Notes: generated by a model not told the origin, from the letters alone. Shown: positions 9,200 to 18,621, counted from the stretch's first letter. The stretch: 64,000 bases of DNA from Winogradskyella pacifica (GCF_013403915.1 NZ_JABFDI010000002.1:186001-250000); one strand, 5' to 3'. A program made the numbers and translations.

Positions 9200-11683
9200 A
9201 TGAAAATATCTAAAAACTTTTATATCTCTTTGCTTGTTGTCTTTACATGCTTTTACTCTTGTAAAGAGGATGACGATATATTCCAATCAACAAGTAGTCC
9301 TAAAAATATTTCAGAAATTGTATCCGAACGACAGAGTTTGTCTGTGCTTGCTGATGCATTAGCTCAGGTGCGTTTAGATTCTACTCTAAGTAGTACAACT
9401 ACTTATACGGTTTTTGCGCCAAACAATTCAGCTTTTAGTGATTCAAGCATAACGTCATTAACAAATGAAGCATTAGAGAATGTGTTGTTAAATCATGTAT
9501 TAAGTACAGTTACAGCTGATTTTACAGGTGGAATGGAAACGGGTTATTTAACGACTTTAGCAACTGGTCCAGATGATAATAATATTAGTTTTTATACAAA
9601 TACAGAAGGTGATCTTATATTTAATGGAGTAGCTTCATTGGTAGATAACGGGTTCGACTTAGGGGCGACCAATGGAGTTATTCATACTGTAGATGCTGTT
9701 TTAATGCCGCCAACAGTTGTAGATCATGTTATGGCAAATCCTGATTATTCTAGTTTAGCAAGTGCCATTGCATTATCTGGATTAAGTGAAACATTGTCAA
9801 TATCAGATCCTGAAAACGAAAATTATCCTTATACTTTATTTGCTCCTAATAATATAGCATTCGAAGCCTTAATAGCTCAAGTTAATGGTGCTTTTGGATG
9901 GGTGTCTTTAAGTGATATTCCAGAAGCGGTATTACAACAAATTATACTATATCATGTCGTTTCTGGTGCTAACACACGTTCTTCAGAGGTTGATGGTACA
10001 ACGCAGACTTCCATGCAAGGAGATTCATTTTCCATTAGCGGAACACTAATAGATGATGCCACTTATAATGATGCAGAAATTGTTCTTGTAGATATTCAAG
10101 GAGTAAATGGTGTAGTGCATGGTGTTGATAAAGTCTTATTACCAGAAGATGTTTTTCAAAGCATATTAAGTGCAACCTTAAATATTGTTGAGAGATCTAA
10201 TGATAGAGGTTTTACAACCTTTATAGAGGCGGTAGAAAAAGTGGGTCTTACAAATAGTTTGTCTACGGATGAGTTAACTGCTTTTGCACCTAATAATGAT
10301 GCTTTTGTAGGGCTATTTGCAGCAATAAATAATTTTGAAACTTTAGCAGATTTTGATACACCTGAAGAATTAACGGTATTAACCGATTTAATAAATTATC
10401 ATCTTCATGCTGGTAGTTTAATGGCAAGTCAGTTGACGGATGGAGGAACAATATCTACACTATATGGTGATGATATTACCGCAGATTTATCTGGTGATAA
10501 CGCGAGATTATTACCGTCTTTTGGTGATGCAATTCCATCTACTATTACAATGGCGAATATTGGAGCCAATAATGGTGTTATCCATGAGATTAACCGCGTT
10601 TTAATCCCAGAAGCATTATTAAGTGCTCTTGGTATTGAAACAGGTGAAGGCGGACTATGTCCTGTAGGAGATCCTTCAATGGTATTCTTCGATTGGGATG
10701 CAAACGGACCTTGGTGGGGAAATGTTGTTGCAGAAAATACGGCTGCGTTAAGTATTGACGGTAGCTCGTATGGTAGAGCAAATTTCCAAACAGGAGGTGT
10801 AGGTTGGCAGGATTTATTTTGGAGAAACGATGCCGGAACTTTTAATGGTGCAGCAGTAGTAGGTAGTAATCTAAGTAGTTATTCGTTAAAATTTGATATG
10901 AATGTTATAGAGCCTATGACAGATGGTATGGTGAGAATTAGATTTAATGATGCCGATGGTGTAGATGCCTTTTATGATTGGGCACCTTGGAATGACACCG
11001 GTGAGCCTTTTACAACTGACGGATGGGAAACGATTGAAATTCCACTTTCTGTATTAGGTGTTCCAGACTTTAGTTTAGTTGATGCGGAATTCGGAATGGC
11101 ATTCGAAGGAGCAGATGTGTTGTTAAATTTTGCGATAGATAATGTGCGTTTTGATACACCAGGATGTGGAGGGCCAGATCCTATAGATGATACGTCTTTA
11201 GTATTCTTTGATTGGGATGCTAATGGACCATGGTGGGGAAATGTTGTAGCAGAAAATGATGTTTCACTAAGTTTAGATGGTAGCTCTTACGGTAGAGCAA
11301 ACTTCCAAACAGGTGGTGACGGATGGCAAGATTTGTTCTGGAGAAATGATGCCGGAACTTTTAATGGAGCGTCAACTGTAGGTTCTAATTTATCGGGTTA
11401 CTCCTTAAAATTTGATATCAATACGTTAGAGCCATTAACAGCAGGTATGTTTAGAATTAGATTTAATGATGCTGATGGAGTCGACGCCTTTTATGATTGG
11501 GCACCATGGAATGATACAGGCGAGGCATTTGATTCAGAAGGTTGGACAACCGTTTCTATACCTTGTTCAATACTAGGCGTGCCAGATTTTAGTCTCGTTG
11601 ATGCAGAATTTGGAATGGCATTTGAAGGCGCAGATGTATTATTAAATTTTGCGATAGATAATGTCCGTTTTGAAGCTTTATAA
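9200..11683 (+). CDS. Lipoprotein with three fasciclin domains and two tandem CBM-like repeats
   Basis: 827 aa; signal peptide ends VFTCFYSC. Three FAS1 (fasciclin) domains follow at about 35-165, 172-318 and 322-470, each with the YTVFAPNN or LTAFAPNNDAF strand and the closing NGVIHxVDxVLxP motif. After a short linker come two nearly identical modules of about 170 residues (from 493 and 665) starting S(M/L)VFFDWDANGPWWGN and ending LLNFAIDNVRF, which resemble the C-terminal module of the preceding lipoprotein. Last gene of the susCD operon, followed by a terminator. FAS1 domains are generally adhesive; glycan binding by the C-terminal modules is an inference from the operon. Confidence 0.8.
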   Translation: MKISKNFYISLLVVFTCFYSCKEDDDIFQSTSSPKNISEIVSERQSLSVLADALAQVRLDSTLSSTTTYTVFAPNNSAFSDSSITSLTNEALENVLLNHVLSTVTADFTGGMETGYLTTLATGPDDNNISFYTNTEGDLIFNGVASLVDNGFDLGATNGVIHTVDAVLMPPTVVDHVMANPDYSSLASAIALSGLSETLSISDPENENYPYTLFAPNNIAFEALIAQVNGAFGWVSLSDIPEAVLQQIILYHVVSGANTRSSEVDGTTQTSMQGDSFSISGTLIDDATYNDAEIVLVDIQGVNGVVHGVDKVLLPEDVFQSILSATLNIVERSNDRGFTTFIEAVEKVGLTNSLSTDELTAFAPNNDAFVGLFAAINNFETLADFDTPEELTVLTDLINYHLHAGSLMASQLTDGGTISTLYGDDITADLSGDNARLLPSFGDAIPSTITMANIGANNGVIHEINRVLIPEALLSALGIETGEGGLCPVGDPSMVFFDWDANGPWWGNVVAENTAALSIDGSSYGRANFQTGGVGWQDLFWRNDAGTFNGAAVVGSNLSSYSLKFDMNVIEPMTDGMVRIRFNDADGVDAFYDWAPWNDTGEPFTTDGWETIEIPLSVLGVPDFSLVDAEFGMAFEGADVLLNFAIDNVRFDTPGCGGPDPIDDTSLVFFDWDANGPWWGNVVAENDVSLSLDGSSYGRANFQTGGDGWQDLFWRNDAGTFNGASTVGSNLSGYSLKFDINTLEPLTAGMFRIRFNDADGVDAFYDWAPWNDTGEAFDSEGWTTVSIPCSILGVPDFSLVDAEFGMAFEGADVLLNFAIDNVRFEAL
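10677..11671 (+). repeat. Intragenic tandem duplication of CBM-like module (two copies, about 516 bp apart)
   Basis: Codons for VFFDWDANGPWWGNVVAEN through LLNFAIDNVRF occur twice within the fasciclin gene, from about 10677 and again from about 11193. Protein identity between copies is very high, while many third codon positions differ, so the duplication is not recent or has been kept by selection on the protein. Confidence 0.85.
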
Positions 11684-11707
11684 TAATTGATTTTTAGCAA
11701 GATTAAG

Positions 11708-11739
11708 TCCCTGTAATTATTTTTTACAGGGATTTTTTT
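11708..11739 (+). terminator. Intrinsic terminator of susCD operon
   Basis: TCCCTGTAA at 11708-11716 pairs with TTACAGGGA at 11724-11732 and is followed by a run of seven T. It lies 24 nt after the fasciclin stop codon. Confidence 0.85.
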
Positions 11740-11878
11740 ATGTAATAGAGTATGAAATATTCTAGTTGCTTGCATTCTTTTTGTAAGATTTACTAATGCG
11801 TAAAGATTTGAAGGTATACCAACACGTAATTAATAGCTCTAAAACATTCTAATTCATTTTGTTTTAATATTGAATAAT

Positions 11879-11908
11879 TTGATAGGAAGCATTAATAGTT
11901 TAATTTTG
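11879..11908 (+). promoter_or_regulatory. Bacteroidota-type promoter for Pr6Pr gene
   Basis: TTG at 11879-11881, 19 nt spacer, then TAATTTTG at 11901-11908, an exact fit to the TTG-N19-TAnnTTTG pattern of the Bacteroidota primary sigma factor. The ATG of the next gene lies 16 nt further on. Confidence 0.65.
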
Positions 11909-11923
11909 ACCTACAATATTTAA

Positions 11924-12574
11924 ATGCTTAAAAATCTTAAGATGACTGCCTTAGTGAACTTCACTCAAAAAAAGATATGGAATGTCGTAGGTGCTTTGGT
12001 TGGCTGGTTTGCAGTTGTTGGACAATTAGTGTTAATTATCATCAACAGACAAACAGATCTTTTTGAAACCATTATTAGGTTTTTTAGCTATTTCACTATT
12101 TTAACGAATACGCTAGTTGCGCTTTATTTTACATCCCAAATCTCAACTATTAGAGCGCTAAAATTTCTAAAAAATAATGCTTCATTAACGGCCATTACAG
12201 GTTTCATCCTTATTGTCGGTCTGGTTTATCAAATTGTTTTGCGTTCCATTTGGCAACCTTCAGGTTTTCAAATGGTAATTGATGAGCTTTTACACACTGT
12301 TATCCCAATGTATGTGCTTGTATATTGGTTTATGTTTATAATATTTGAAGATTTAAAACCACGACTGCTTTTTTCATGGCTTTTATACCCTTTAATTTAT
12401 TTTATAGTCATAATGTTTAGAGGAAGTTTTTCAGACTTTTATCCGTATCCATTTGTTGACGCTACAAGTATTGGGTATACAAAGGTGTTCGGTAATTTCT
12501 TGGTGTTGAGTGTTGTTGTTATGATATTACTCAGTATTTTATACCTATTAGCTCGATTTTTTAAAAAACAATAA
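11924..12574 (+). CDS. Pr6Pr family membrane protein
   Basis: 216 aa with six predicted hydrophobic helices. The pattern VGWFAVVGQLVLII, then RFFSYFTILTNTLVALYF, then LLHTVIPMYVLVYWFMF and YPLIYFIVIMFRG...FYPYPFVD is that of the Pr6Pr (FAR-17a/AIG1-like) membrane proteins. The biochemical role in bacteria is not established. The start at 11924 is close to the promoter; an in-frame ATG at 11942 is an alternative. It stands at the head of a series of small envelope genes. Confidence 0.8.
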   Translation: MLKNLKMTALVNFTQKKIWNVVGALVGWFAVVGQLVLIIINRQTDLFETIIRFFSYFTILTNTLVALYFTSQISTIRALKFLKNNASLTAITGFILIVGLVYQIVLRSIWQPSGFQMVIDELLHTVIPMYVLVYWFMFIIFEDLKPRLLFSWLLYPLIYFIVIMFRGSFSDFYPYPFVDATSIGYTKVFGNFLVLSVVVMILLSILYLLARFFKKQ

Positions 12575-12593
12575 TCATAAAAATTATAGTATC

Positions 12594-13019
12594 ATGAAAA
12601 TTAAATCAATTTTGTTTATTTGCTTCTTATCACTTGTTACAGCTTGTGGTTCGGAAAAAGAAATGTCTAATAACGAGCAACTTTATAGTGCGACTTGGCA
12701 ATTGGAATACATGTCTGGCTCACGAATTGCTTTCGATGGCTTGTTCCCTAGTAAAAAACCTGAACTTACTTTTGATAAAACGACAAGTAAAGCAACAGGT
12801 AATAATAGTTGTAACGGGTATTCAGCGCCTTATACTTTGGATGGTAAATCGATTTCTTTTGGTGAACCAGGGCCTACTACTATGATGTTTTGTGGTAAAG
12901 GAGAGCAAGAGTTCTTGAGTACGATAAAAAAAATAGATGGATACGACATTGATGCCGAAGGCAAACTGAATTTAATGTTAGGAGATGTACCAATGATGCG
13001 ATTCAAAAAAACACAATAA
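12594..13019 (+). CDS. META domain lipoprotein (HslJ-like)
   Basis: 141 aa. Signal peptide ends LSLVTAC, giving a lipidated Cys18. The rest is a single META domain with TWQLEYMSG, the core TGNNSCNGYSAPYTLDG, the MMFCGKGEQEFLSTI segment and terminal MMRFKK. E. coli HslJ, a relative, is a heat-inducible outer-membrane protein linked to novobiocin resistance; a specific function here is unknown. The stop codon overlaps the next start by one base (TAATG), so the two META genes are translationally linked. Confidence 0.85.
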   Translation: MKIKSILFICFLSLVTACGSEKEMSNNEQLYSATWQLEYMSGSRIAFDGLFPSKKPELTFDKTTSKATGNNSCNGYSAPYTLDGKSISFGEPGPTTMMFCGKGEQEFLSTIKKIDGYDIDAEGKLNLMLGDVPMMRFKKTQ

Positions 13020-13837
13020 TGATACGACTAATTTATGGCTTTCTGTTTGTAGGATTCTTTATGTTTTCTGCATGTAACAATGCTACTAATAAACAGGAGG
13101 CTTTACAACAAAGTGTTACCAAAAACACAGAGCATTCTGACGCAGTTAATACTAAGGTGTCTAAAGATGAATCTGCTAATAACGATAGCAAATATTTCAA
13201 AGCAAATGGTACGGAACCTTTCTGGGGATTAGAGATTAATGAGAAGTTAATTGTTTTTAAAACGCCAACGGATTCCATAAATATACCACACGCCGAGCCT
13301 ATTTTAGCGCAGGATTCTAATGTGAAACGCTACAATATTGAGACAGAATCAACAGAGATGACTATTCAAATTTCGCAAACAGATTGTGTCAATGATATGT
13401 CTGGAAAAGTATCATCTTATTCTGTGACCATTGATTATAATAAAAAGGCTGAAGCGGAGTCTCAAAAGCTAAAGGGCTGTGGTTATTATGTTACTGATTA
13501 TCGCCTACAAGATATTTGGATACTTGAAACCTTAAAAGGAAAAATAATAACCAAAGCAGATTTTAAGCAAGAATTTCCTACGATTGATATTAAAACTTCC
13601 GAAAATACATTTTCAGGTTTTGCTGGCTGCAACCAAATGAATGGTAAGCTTTTTTTTGAAAAAGGATTGCTTCGATTTACAAATATTGTAACTACGGAAA
13701 TGTTGTGTGAACCAAATAATAAAGAATCCGAATTTTTAAAAGCATTACAGAGTAGCACAACATATGCAATTGAAAATAGTAGATTAACCTTATCAAATCC
13801 ATCAGGAATTACGATCGTATTCAAAAAAACGGATTAA
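13019..13837 (+). CDS. Lipoprotein with COG3650-like and META domains
   Basis: 272 aa, lipobox MFSAC. The region about 60-160 (YFKANGTEPFWGLEINEKLIVF ... GCGYYVTDYRLQ) matches the COG3650-type domain often found with META proteins, and residues 165-270 are a META domain (FAGCNQMNGKLFFEKGLLRF ... TEMLCEPNNKESEFLKAL). It overlaps the preceding META gene by one base. Together they look like a two-gene periplasmic or outer-membrane stress unit; substrate and role are unknown. Confidence 0.8.
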   Translation: MIRLIYGFLFVGFFMFSACNNATNKQEALQQSVTKNTEHSDAVNTKVSKDESANNDSKYFKANGTEPFWGLEINEKLIVFKTPTDSINIPHAEPILAQDSNVKRYNIETESTEMTIQISQTDCVNDMSGKVSSYSVTIDYNKKAEAESQKLKGCGYYVTDYRLQDIWILETLKGKIITKADFKQEFPTIDIKTSENTFSGFAGCNQMNGKLFFEKGLLRFTNIVTTEMLCEPNNKESEFLKALQSSTTYAIENSRLTLSNPSGITIVFKKTD

Positions 13838-13856
13838 AAACTAAACACTAAATATT

Positions 13857-14369
13857 ATGAAATATTCAAATTCTAAAAACACAAGTTTTAGTGCTATAAG
13901 TAGAAAAGTAGTGCTCTTAACATTCGTTGCCTTTACTTTCTTTAATTGTAAAAATAAAGAGGATAAACCAGAAGAAACCATTAAAGAAGTTCCTATGGAA
14001 GAGGAAGTGGTAATAACGCCAACACTTGAAAAAGGCTGTTATATGTATAGCGAAAATGGTAGCCTAGTCAATATGGAGATTACAAAAAACGATAATCCAG
14101 TAGAGGCTAATTTGACCTATGCTTTTGCTGAAAAAGACAAAAACAAAGGTAGCTTCACAGGAGAGTTTAACGACGGTAAGCTTGTTGGTACGTATACTTT
14201 TCAATCTGAAGGTGTCGAAAGTAAAAGACAAGTCACTTTTATGCTTAAGGATAATCAATTGGTGGAAGGTTATGGCGAATTAGATGAAACCGGAACAATG
14301 TTTAAAGATGTGAATTCTGTCAATTACTCATCTACAATGCCATTATCAAAAACGGATTGTAAAGAATAA
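13857..14369 (+). CDS. Unknown lipoprotein
   Basis: 170 aa. The N-terminus has a hydrophobic stretch VVLLTFVAFTFFNC that reads as a lipoprotein signal with Cys31, followed by an acidic linker. The remainder (GCYMYSENGSLVNMEI ... GSFTGEFNDGKLVGTYTFQSEG) has alternating strands with G-x-F-x-G-x-x-x-x-G-x-L-x-G-x-Y repeats, suggesting a small beta-sheet domain. I do not recognise a family. It follows the META genes by 19 nt and is probably expressed with them. Confidence 0.7.
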   Translation: MKYSNSKNTSFSAISRKVVLLTFVAFTFFNCKNKEDKPEETIKEVPMEEEVVITPTLEKGCYMYSENGSLVNMEITKNDNPVEANLTYAFAEKDKNKGSFTGEFNDGKLVGTYTFQSEGVESKRQVTFMLKDNQLVEGYGELDETGTMFKDVNSVNYSSTMPLSKTDCKE

Positions 14370-14432
14370 AGAGCAGAATTTTTGATTAAAAAGTGTAATT
14401 CCATTTCTGGTCATCAATAGAAATTTATTTAA

Positions 14433-15323
14433 ATGGTGCTAAAAAAAATAGCTGTATTTATTATACTAGTCCTGTCAATTTCGATTTCTAAGGCTCAAGA
14501 GCTAGAAGAAAATGAAATAGGACTTAAGTCTTTATCAGAAATATGGGATTTAGATAAAGAAACTAAGCAAGGCGTATTTAAGCTAAGATCATATAAACCC
14601 GTGTATGTAACCGCAGGTAGAAGGTCTAATAATCCGAATAAATTGCCTTACAGTGAAAATCCAGATTTTTCTTCAACGACTCCTAAAGAATTTAATAATT
14701 ATGAAGCTAAATTTCAGTTAAGTTTTAAGACTAAATTGGCGGAATCATTATTTTTTGGAAAAGGAGATTTATGGGTTGGTTATACTCAAATTGCGCATTG
14801 GCAAATTTATAATACAGAATTGTCTAGAGCCTTTAGAGAGTTGAATTATGAGCCAGAACTTATGTTAAATTTCCCTTTAGATATTAAAATTGCAGGACTC
14901 ACTTTAAAGATGTTTGGTGTAAGTTTCAATCACCAATCTAATGGTAGAGATCTACCAAGGTCCAGAAGCTGGAATCGAGTGATTTTCAATTTAGCGTTAG
15001 AAAGTAAAAACTTACAAATCTATCTAAGTCCTTGGATTAGATTAAATGATGAGGTTGATGAAAATCCGTTAATCACAAACTATATAGGTAATGGAAGGCT
15101 TAAGGCTATCTATAAGCTAAAAAAGCACACATTTTACGCAATTGCTACGAATTCATTTTCGCTAAAGGATAATCATGGTAGTTTAGAATTCAATTATCTA
15201 TATCCTATAAATAAGGATTTACAAGTACAAGCACAATTTTTTACAGGATATGGGGAAACATTAGTAGACTATAATCATTATCAGAGTACCTTTGGCATTG
15301 GTGTATCATTTGTTAATTGGTAA
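14433..15323 (+). CDS. pldA: Outer-membrane phospholipase A
   Basis: 296 aa with signal peptide ending SISKAQ. The catalytic motif of OMPLA is intact: His167 and Ser169 in FNHQSNGR and Asn181 in SRSWNR, with the same H+2/H+14 spacing as H142/S144/N156 of the E. coli enzyme. The rest is a barrel with alternating strands and a C-terminal aromatic residue (FVNW). The enzyme hydrolyses phospholipids that reach the outer leaflet of the outer membrane. It fits the surrounding envelope-maintenance genes. Confidence 0.9.
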   Translation: MVLKKIAVFIILVLSISISKAQELEENEIGLKSLSEIWDLDKETKQGVFKLRSYKPVYVTAGRRSNNPNKLPYSENPDFSSTTPKEFNNYEAKFQLSFKTKLAESLFFGKGDLWVGYTQIAHWQIYNTELSRAFRELNYEPELMLNFPLDIKIAGLTLKMFGVSFNHQSNGRDLPRSRSWNRVIFNLALESKNLQIYLSPWIRLNDEVDENPLITNYIGNGRLKAIYKLKKHTFYAIATNSFSLKDNHGSLEFNYLYPINKDLQVQAQFFTGYGETLVDYNHYQSTFGIGVSFVNW

Positions 15324-15413
15324 TGCCTAAAACAGTATTATTGATTTATTGCATTAGAGTAATCTATTTGAAATAGTAAGTCATAAAAATCAAAAAGTAT
15401 AATTTATTTTCAA

Positions 15414-18353
15414 ATGGTGAAAACAAATAATAAAAAGGGTATTCTTATTTTAGTGTTGAAATGGTTATTAGGTGTGGTCGTCGCTTTGCTCATCTTCATG
15501 TTTGCCATTCCTCAGATATTTAATGATTATATCTCTCAAGAAATAAAAAAAGGAATCAACGAAAATTTAAGATCAGAACTACAGTTTAAGACGTCCGAAA
15601 TATCATTTTTTCGTCACTTTCCCTCGTTAACCTTTTCTTTTGAAGAGGTTAATTTAGCAGAGCCTGAACCGTTTTCTAAAGAACGTATAATAACAGCTAA
15701 AGAGCTCGGCTTTGGTATTAATATTTTTAAATTAATTTTCTCAAATGAGTTGAAGGTCGAAGAAACGTATTTAACGGATTGTGATATTCGACTTGTTAAG
15801 GATAAGTTTGGAAGAAACAATTATGATAATATCTTTTATGTAGACTCTATATCTAGCCAAGATGATTCTAGTTCGCTCGGTTTAAATTTGAATCTAGATA
15901 AACTCAAAATTAAAAATGCTAATGTACTTTATAAAGATGAAGAGAATGGCATAACAATAAAATCCAATGGCTTTAATTATAAAGGCAAAGGTGGTCTAGA
16001 TAAAGGAATTTTAGAGTTGGGTTCACAATTGGATATTGATAGTATCGATGTTATTTTTGATAAAGTAGAATACCTAAAAGGTAAAACGCTAAAGGCAAAA
16101 TCCTTTACAATCTATGATACTAAAACGCTTTCTATAGAATTAGATGACAATACTATTTCATTGAATGATTTAAATGTCAATTTTAATGGGAGATTAGATG
16201 TTTTTGATGATGGCCTTTCTTATAATGTGGTTTTCAATACAAAAAACGGCACGCTACAAAATGTGGTAAGCGCCCTTCCTCCAAAATATACCGAATGGTC
16301 CAAAAGTATGGATATGAACGGTGATATTGATGCCACGTGTAACCTAATTGGCTATTCCGGTACTGTTCCCGATTCTCTGAAAAGAGAACATGTGTCATTG
16401 GATTTGGTTATAAATAATGGTGAAATAGCACATAAGACAGCCAATCAGAAATTGGAAAATATACAGGTAAAATTCAAAGGGTCTTTAGAAAATGGATTAA
16501 TGGATTTTCGTTTAGATAACCTAAATTTTAAACTACAAGATGAACTCACTGCAGGGAAATTGGTTTTAAAGGGGAGAGAAGATTCGCTCTATGTAAAATC
16601 CAATATTCAGTCTAAGGTAGATTTGACGATGCTTAACGAAACTTTGCAATTACCAGATTTTAAATTTAATGGTATCTTATGGTCTAATTGGAATATGGAG
16701 GGTGTTTATCAGCCCTTAGCATCAAAATTTCCTAAAACCGAAGGAAGCTTTAAGCTAACCAATGGGTTTGTACAGACTTCAGGACACCCTGAGCCTATTA
16801 AGAATATAAATATTGATGCTTTAGTTCAAAATAATGGAAATAGCTATTCAGATTCCTCTTTAAAAATCAATGCGCTAAACTTTAGTTTTCTGGAAAATAA
16901 ATTTGCAGCAAAAGCATTTTTTCAGAATTTTGACCAACCTGAATATGAAATCAACAGTGTCGGTAGTATCGATTTTACCTCACTTCATCAAGTTGTTGAT
17001 TTACCTTTTTTAATTTCAAAGGGAGCGCTAAAAGTTGACTTAAATTTAAAAGGACAGCTCAGTAATCCAGATGATGAAAACTCTACAAACGTGACGCCGA
17101 ACTCACATTCTGGCACACTAGATATTGTTGAGAGTATACAAATTGAAACCGATGTGTTACCACAGCCGCTTTTAGTTAAGGGAGGGAAGTTTTTGTTCTT
17201 AGATGATAAAATGGCATTTTCTAATCTAAATATCCAGCATGAGAGTACTCAGGTTTCTATGAATGGTTTTTTTCAAGATTATCTAAATTATGCTTTATTT
17301 TCTAATGGTATTTTACGTGGTGATGTGAAATTGGAATCCTCAAAAATAGTTGTTACAGAATTTTTTCCAAAGAAAGAACAGTTAACTAGTCAGGCGGCAG
17401 AAGAATTAGATAGTGAAGTTGCTGTAGTTGAAGAGGTGATTAGTGGTGTAATGCAAGTGCCAAAAGATATGGATATCACTTTTCAAATTCAGGTAGATAC
17501 GCTTAAATATAATTTATTAAATATTAATGAGTTATCAGGTGTTTTGGGGATTAAGGATCAGGGACTTTATCTTAAAAGTAGTGATTTAAAAATGGTTGAT
17601 GGTAACGCGCAAATCGAAGGGTTTTATCACCCCTTAAATCTTAATGAGGCGATTTTTTCAATGGACATAGAGGCTAAAAATCTTAATATAAAGAAAGGAT
17701 ATGAAACGATTCAGCTCTTTAAAGAGTTGGTTCCTGCTGCCGAAAAGGCTTCAGGTAGTGTTTCTATAAGTTATAACATGTCAGGGTCATTAGACAATCA
17801 AATGCTGCCTCTTATGCCATCTCTTAAAGGAAAGGGTACGCTGAAAGCGCAAGATTTGCAATTTGAGGGCTATAAGCTTTTAGGGACAATATCTAAAGAA
17901 TCAGGATTTGGAAAATTAAATGATCCTTCTGTAAAAGAAATAGCAATTAACTCAACTATAGAAAATAACATTCTAAAGATGGAAAGATTTAGGTTTAAGG
18001 TTAGTCCTTTTCGTATAAGAACAGAAGGAGAAACCTCTTTAGACGGTATGCTTAACCTAAAAATGCGTATTGGTTTACCTCCATTAGGCGTTATTGGTAT
18101 TCCAATTGTAATTAATGGTACTAGTGAAGATTTTAATATTAAACTAGGAAGCAAATCCCCAGATTTAGATGAGTTTAAGAATACGGGGGATAGCTATTCG
18201 GAAGAAGAACTGCAAAGGGTGTCTGTGCTAAAGGATTCTATTCGTGAGGGGATGACTATTGATGAAATTGATGAAATGCAACGGAAAATAGAAAAAATAA
18301 ATTTAGATTCTTTAAGGGTAAAGGCAGTAGATACCCTTAAAATTCAGCAATAA
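15414..18353 (+). CDS. AsmA-like protein
   Basis: 979 aa. One N-terminal membrane helix (LKWLLGVVVALLIFMFAIPQIF) is followed by a long periplasmic part rich in beta strands with the AsmA opening pattern (SEISFFRHFPSLTFSFEEVNLAEPEPFSKERIITAKELGFGINIFKLI) and a C-terminal AsmA_2-like segment (SPFRIRTEGETSLDGMLNLKMRIGLPPLGVIGIPIVINGTSEDFNIKLGSK). AsmA-like proteins form bridge-like structures thought to carry phospholipid between membranes, which suits the phospholipase gene upstream. No terminator is evident before the tRNA. Confidence 0.85.
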   Translation: MVKTNNKKGILILVLKWLLGVVVALLIFMFAIPQIFNDYISQEIKKGINENLRSELQFKTSEISFFRHFPSLTFSFEEVNLAEPEPFSKERIITAKELGFGINIFKLIFSNELKVEETYLTDCDIRLVKDKFGRNNYDNIFYVDSISSQDDSSSLGLNLNLDKLKIKNANVLYKDEENGITIKSNGFNYKGKGGLDKGILELGSQLDIDSIDVIFDKVEYLKGKTLKAKSFTIYDTKTLSIELDDNTISLNDLNVNFNGRLDVFDDGLSYNVVFNTKNGTLQNVVSALPPKYTEWSKSMDMNGDIDATCNLIGYSGTVPDSLKREHVSLDLVINNGEIAHKTANQKLENIQVKFKGSLENGLMDFRLDNLNFKLQDELTAGKLVLKGREDSLYVKSNIQSKVDLTMLNETLQLPDFKFNGILWSNWNMEGVYQPLASKFPKTEGSFKLTNGFVQTSGHPEPIKNINIDALVQNNGNSYSDSSLKINALNFSFLENKFAAKAFFQNFDQPEYEINSVGSIDFTSLHQVVDLPFLISKGALKVDLNLKGQLSNPDDENSTNVTPNSHSGTLDIVESIQIETDVLPQPLLVKGGKFLFLDDKMAFSNLNIQHESTQVSMNGFFQDYLNYALFSNGILRGDVKLESSKIVVTEFFPKKEQLTSQAAEELDSEVAVVEEVISGVMQVPKDMDITFQIQVDTLKYNLLNINELSGVLGIKDQGLYLKSSDLKMVDGNAQIEGFYHPLNLNEAIFSMDIEAKNLNIKKGYETIQLFKELVPAAEKASGSVSISYNMSGSLDNQMLPLMPSLKGKGTLKAQDLQFEGYKLLGTISKESGFGKLNDPSVKEIAINSTIENNILKMERFRFKVSPFRIRTEGETSLDGMLNLKMRIGLPPLGVIGIPIVINGTSEDFNIKLGSKSPDLDEFKNTGDSYSEEELQRVSVLKDSIREGMTIDEIDEMQRKIEKINLDSLRVKAVDTLKIQQ

Positions 18354-18494
18354 GATATTTTTTTGTCGAAGGAATTATAAAGGGGTGTGTGGCTCTTATA
18401 ATAACAAAGAAAAGTGAGTTGTCTCTAAGTTAGGTTTCTTGTAAAAACCAAAAAACCTGCAACTTTCTAATAAATAGACTGTTACAGGTTATGG

Positions 18495-18570
18495 TGGTGG
18501 TGCCTCCAGGAATCGAACCAGGGACACAAGGATTTTCAGTCCTTTGCTCTACCAACTGAGCTAAGGCACC
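18495..18570 (-). tRNA. tRNA-Phe (GAA)
   Basis: The minus strand folds into a complete cloverleaf: acceptor GGTGCCT with AGGCACC, D-arm with GCTC/GAGC, anticodon loop CTGAAAA giving GAA, T-arm with GGTTCGATTCC. The discriminator A and CCA are encoded (18495-18498). It sits between asmA-like and coaX but is read in the opposite direction. Confidence 0.97.
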
Positions 18571-18591
18571 AATTGCTTTGTTAAGCGGGTG

Positions 18592-18621
18592 CAAATATAT
18601 AAGCATTTTTATTATTAACAA
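18592..18621 (-). promoter_or_regulatory. Promoter of tRNA-Phe
   Basis: On the minus strand TTG (18619-18621) is followed by 19 nt and TATATTTG (18592-18599), an exact TTG-N19-TAnnTTTG promoter placed about 20 nt before the mature tRNA 5' end. Confidence 0.75.

Noticed and set aside
10677..11671. Assembly artefact as cause of the duplicated module
   Set aside because: The copies differ at many silent positions, so this is a true biological duplication.
11491..11775. 94-aa ORF on the minus strand
   Set aside because: Antisense to the end of the fasciclin gene and across its terminator; no plausible protein features.
18430..18621. 63-aa minus-strand ORF
   Set aside because: It lies over the tRNA-Phe gene and its promoter, so it is a chance frame.
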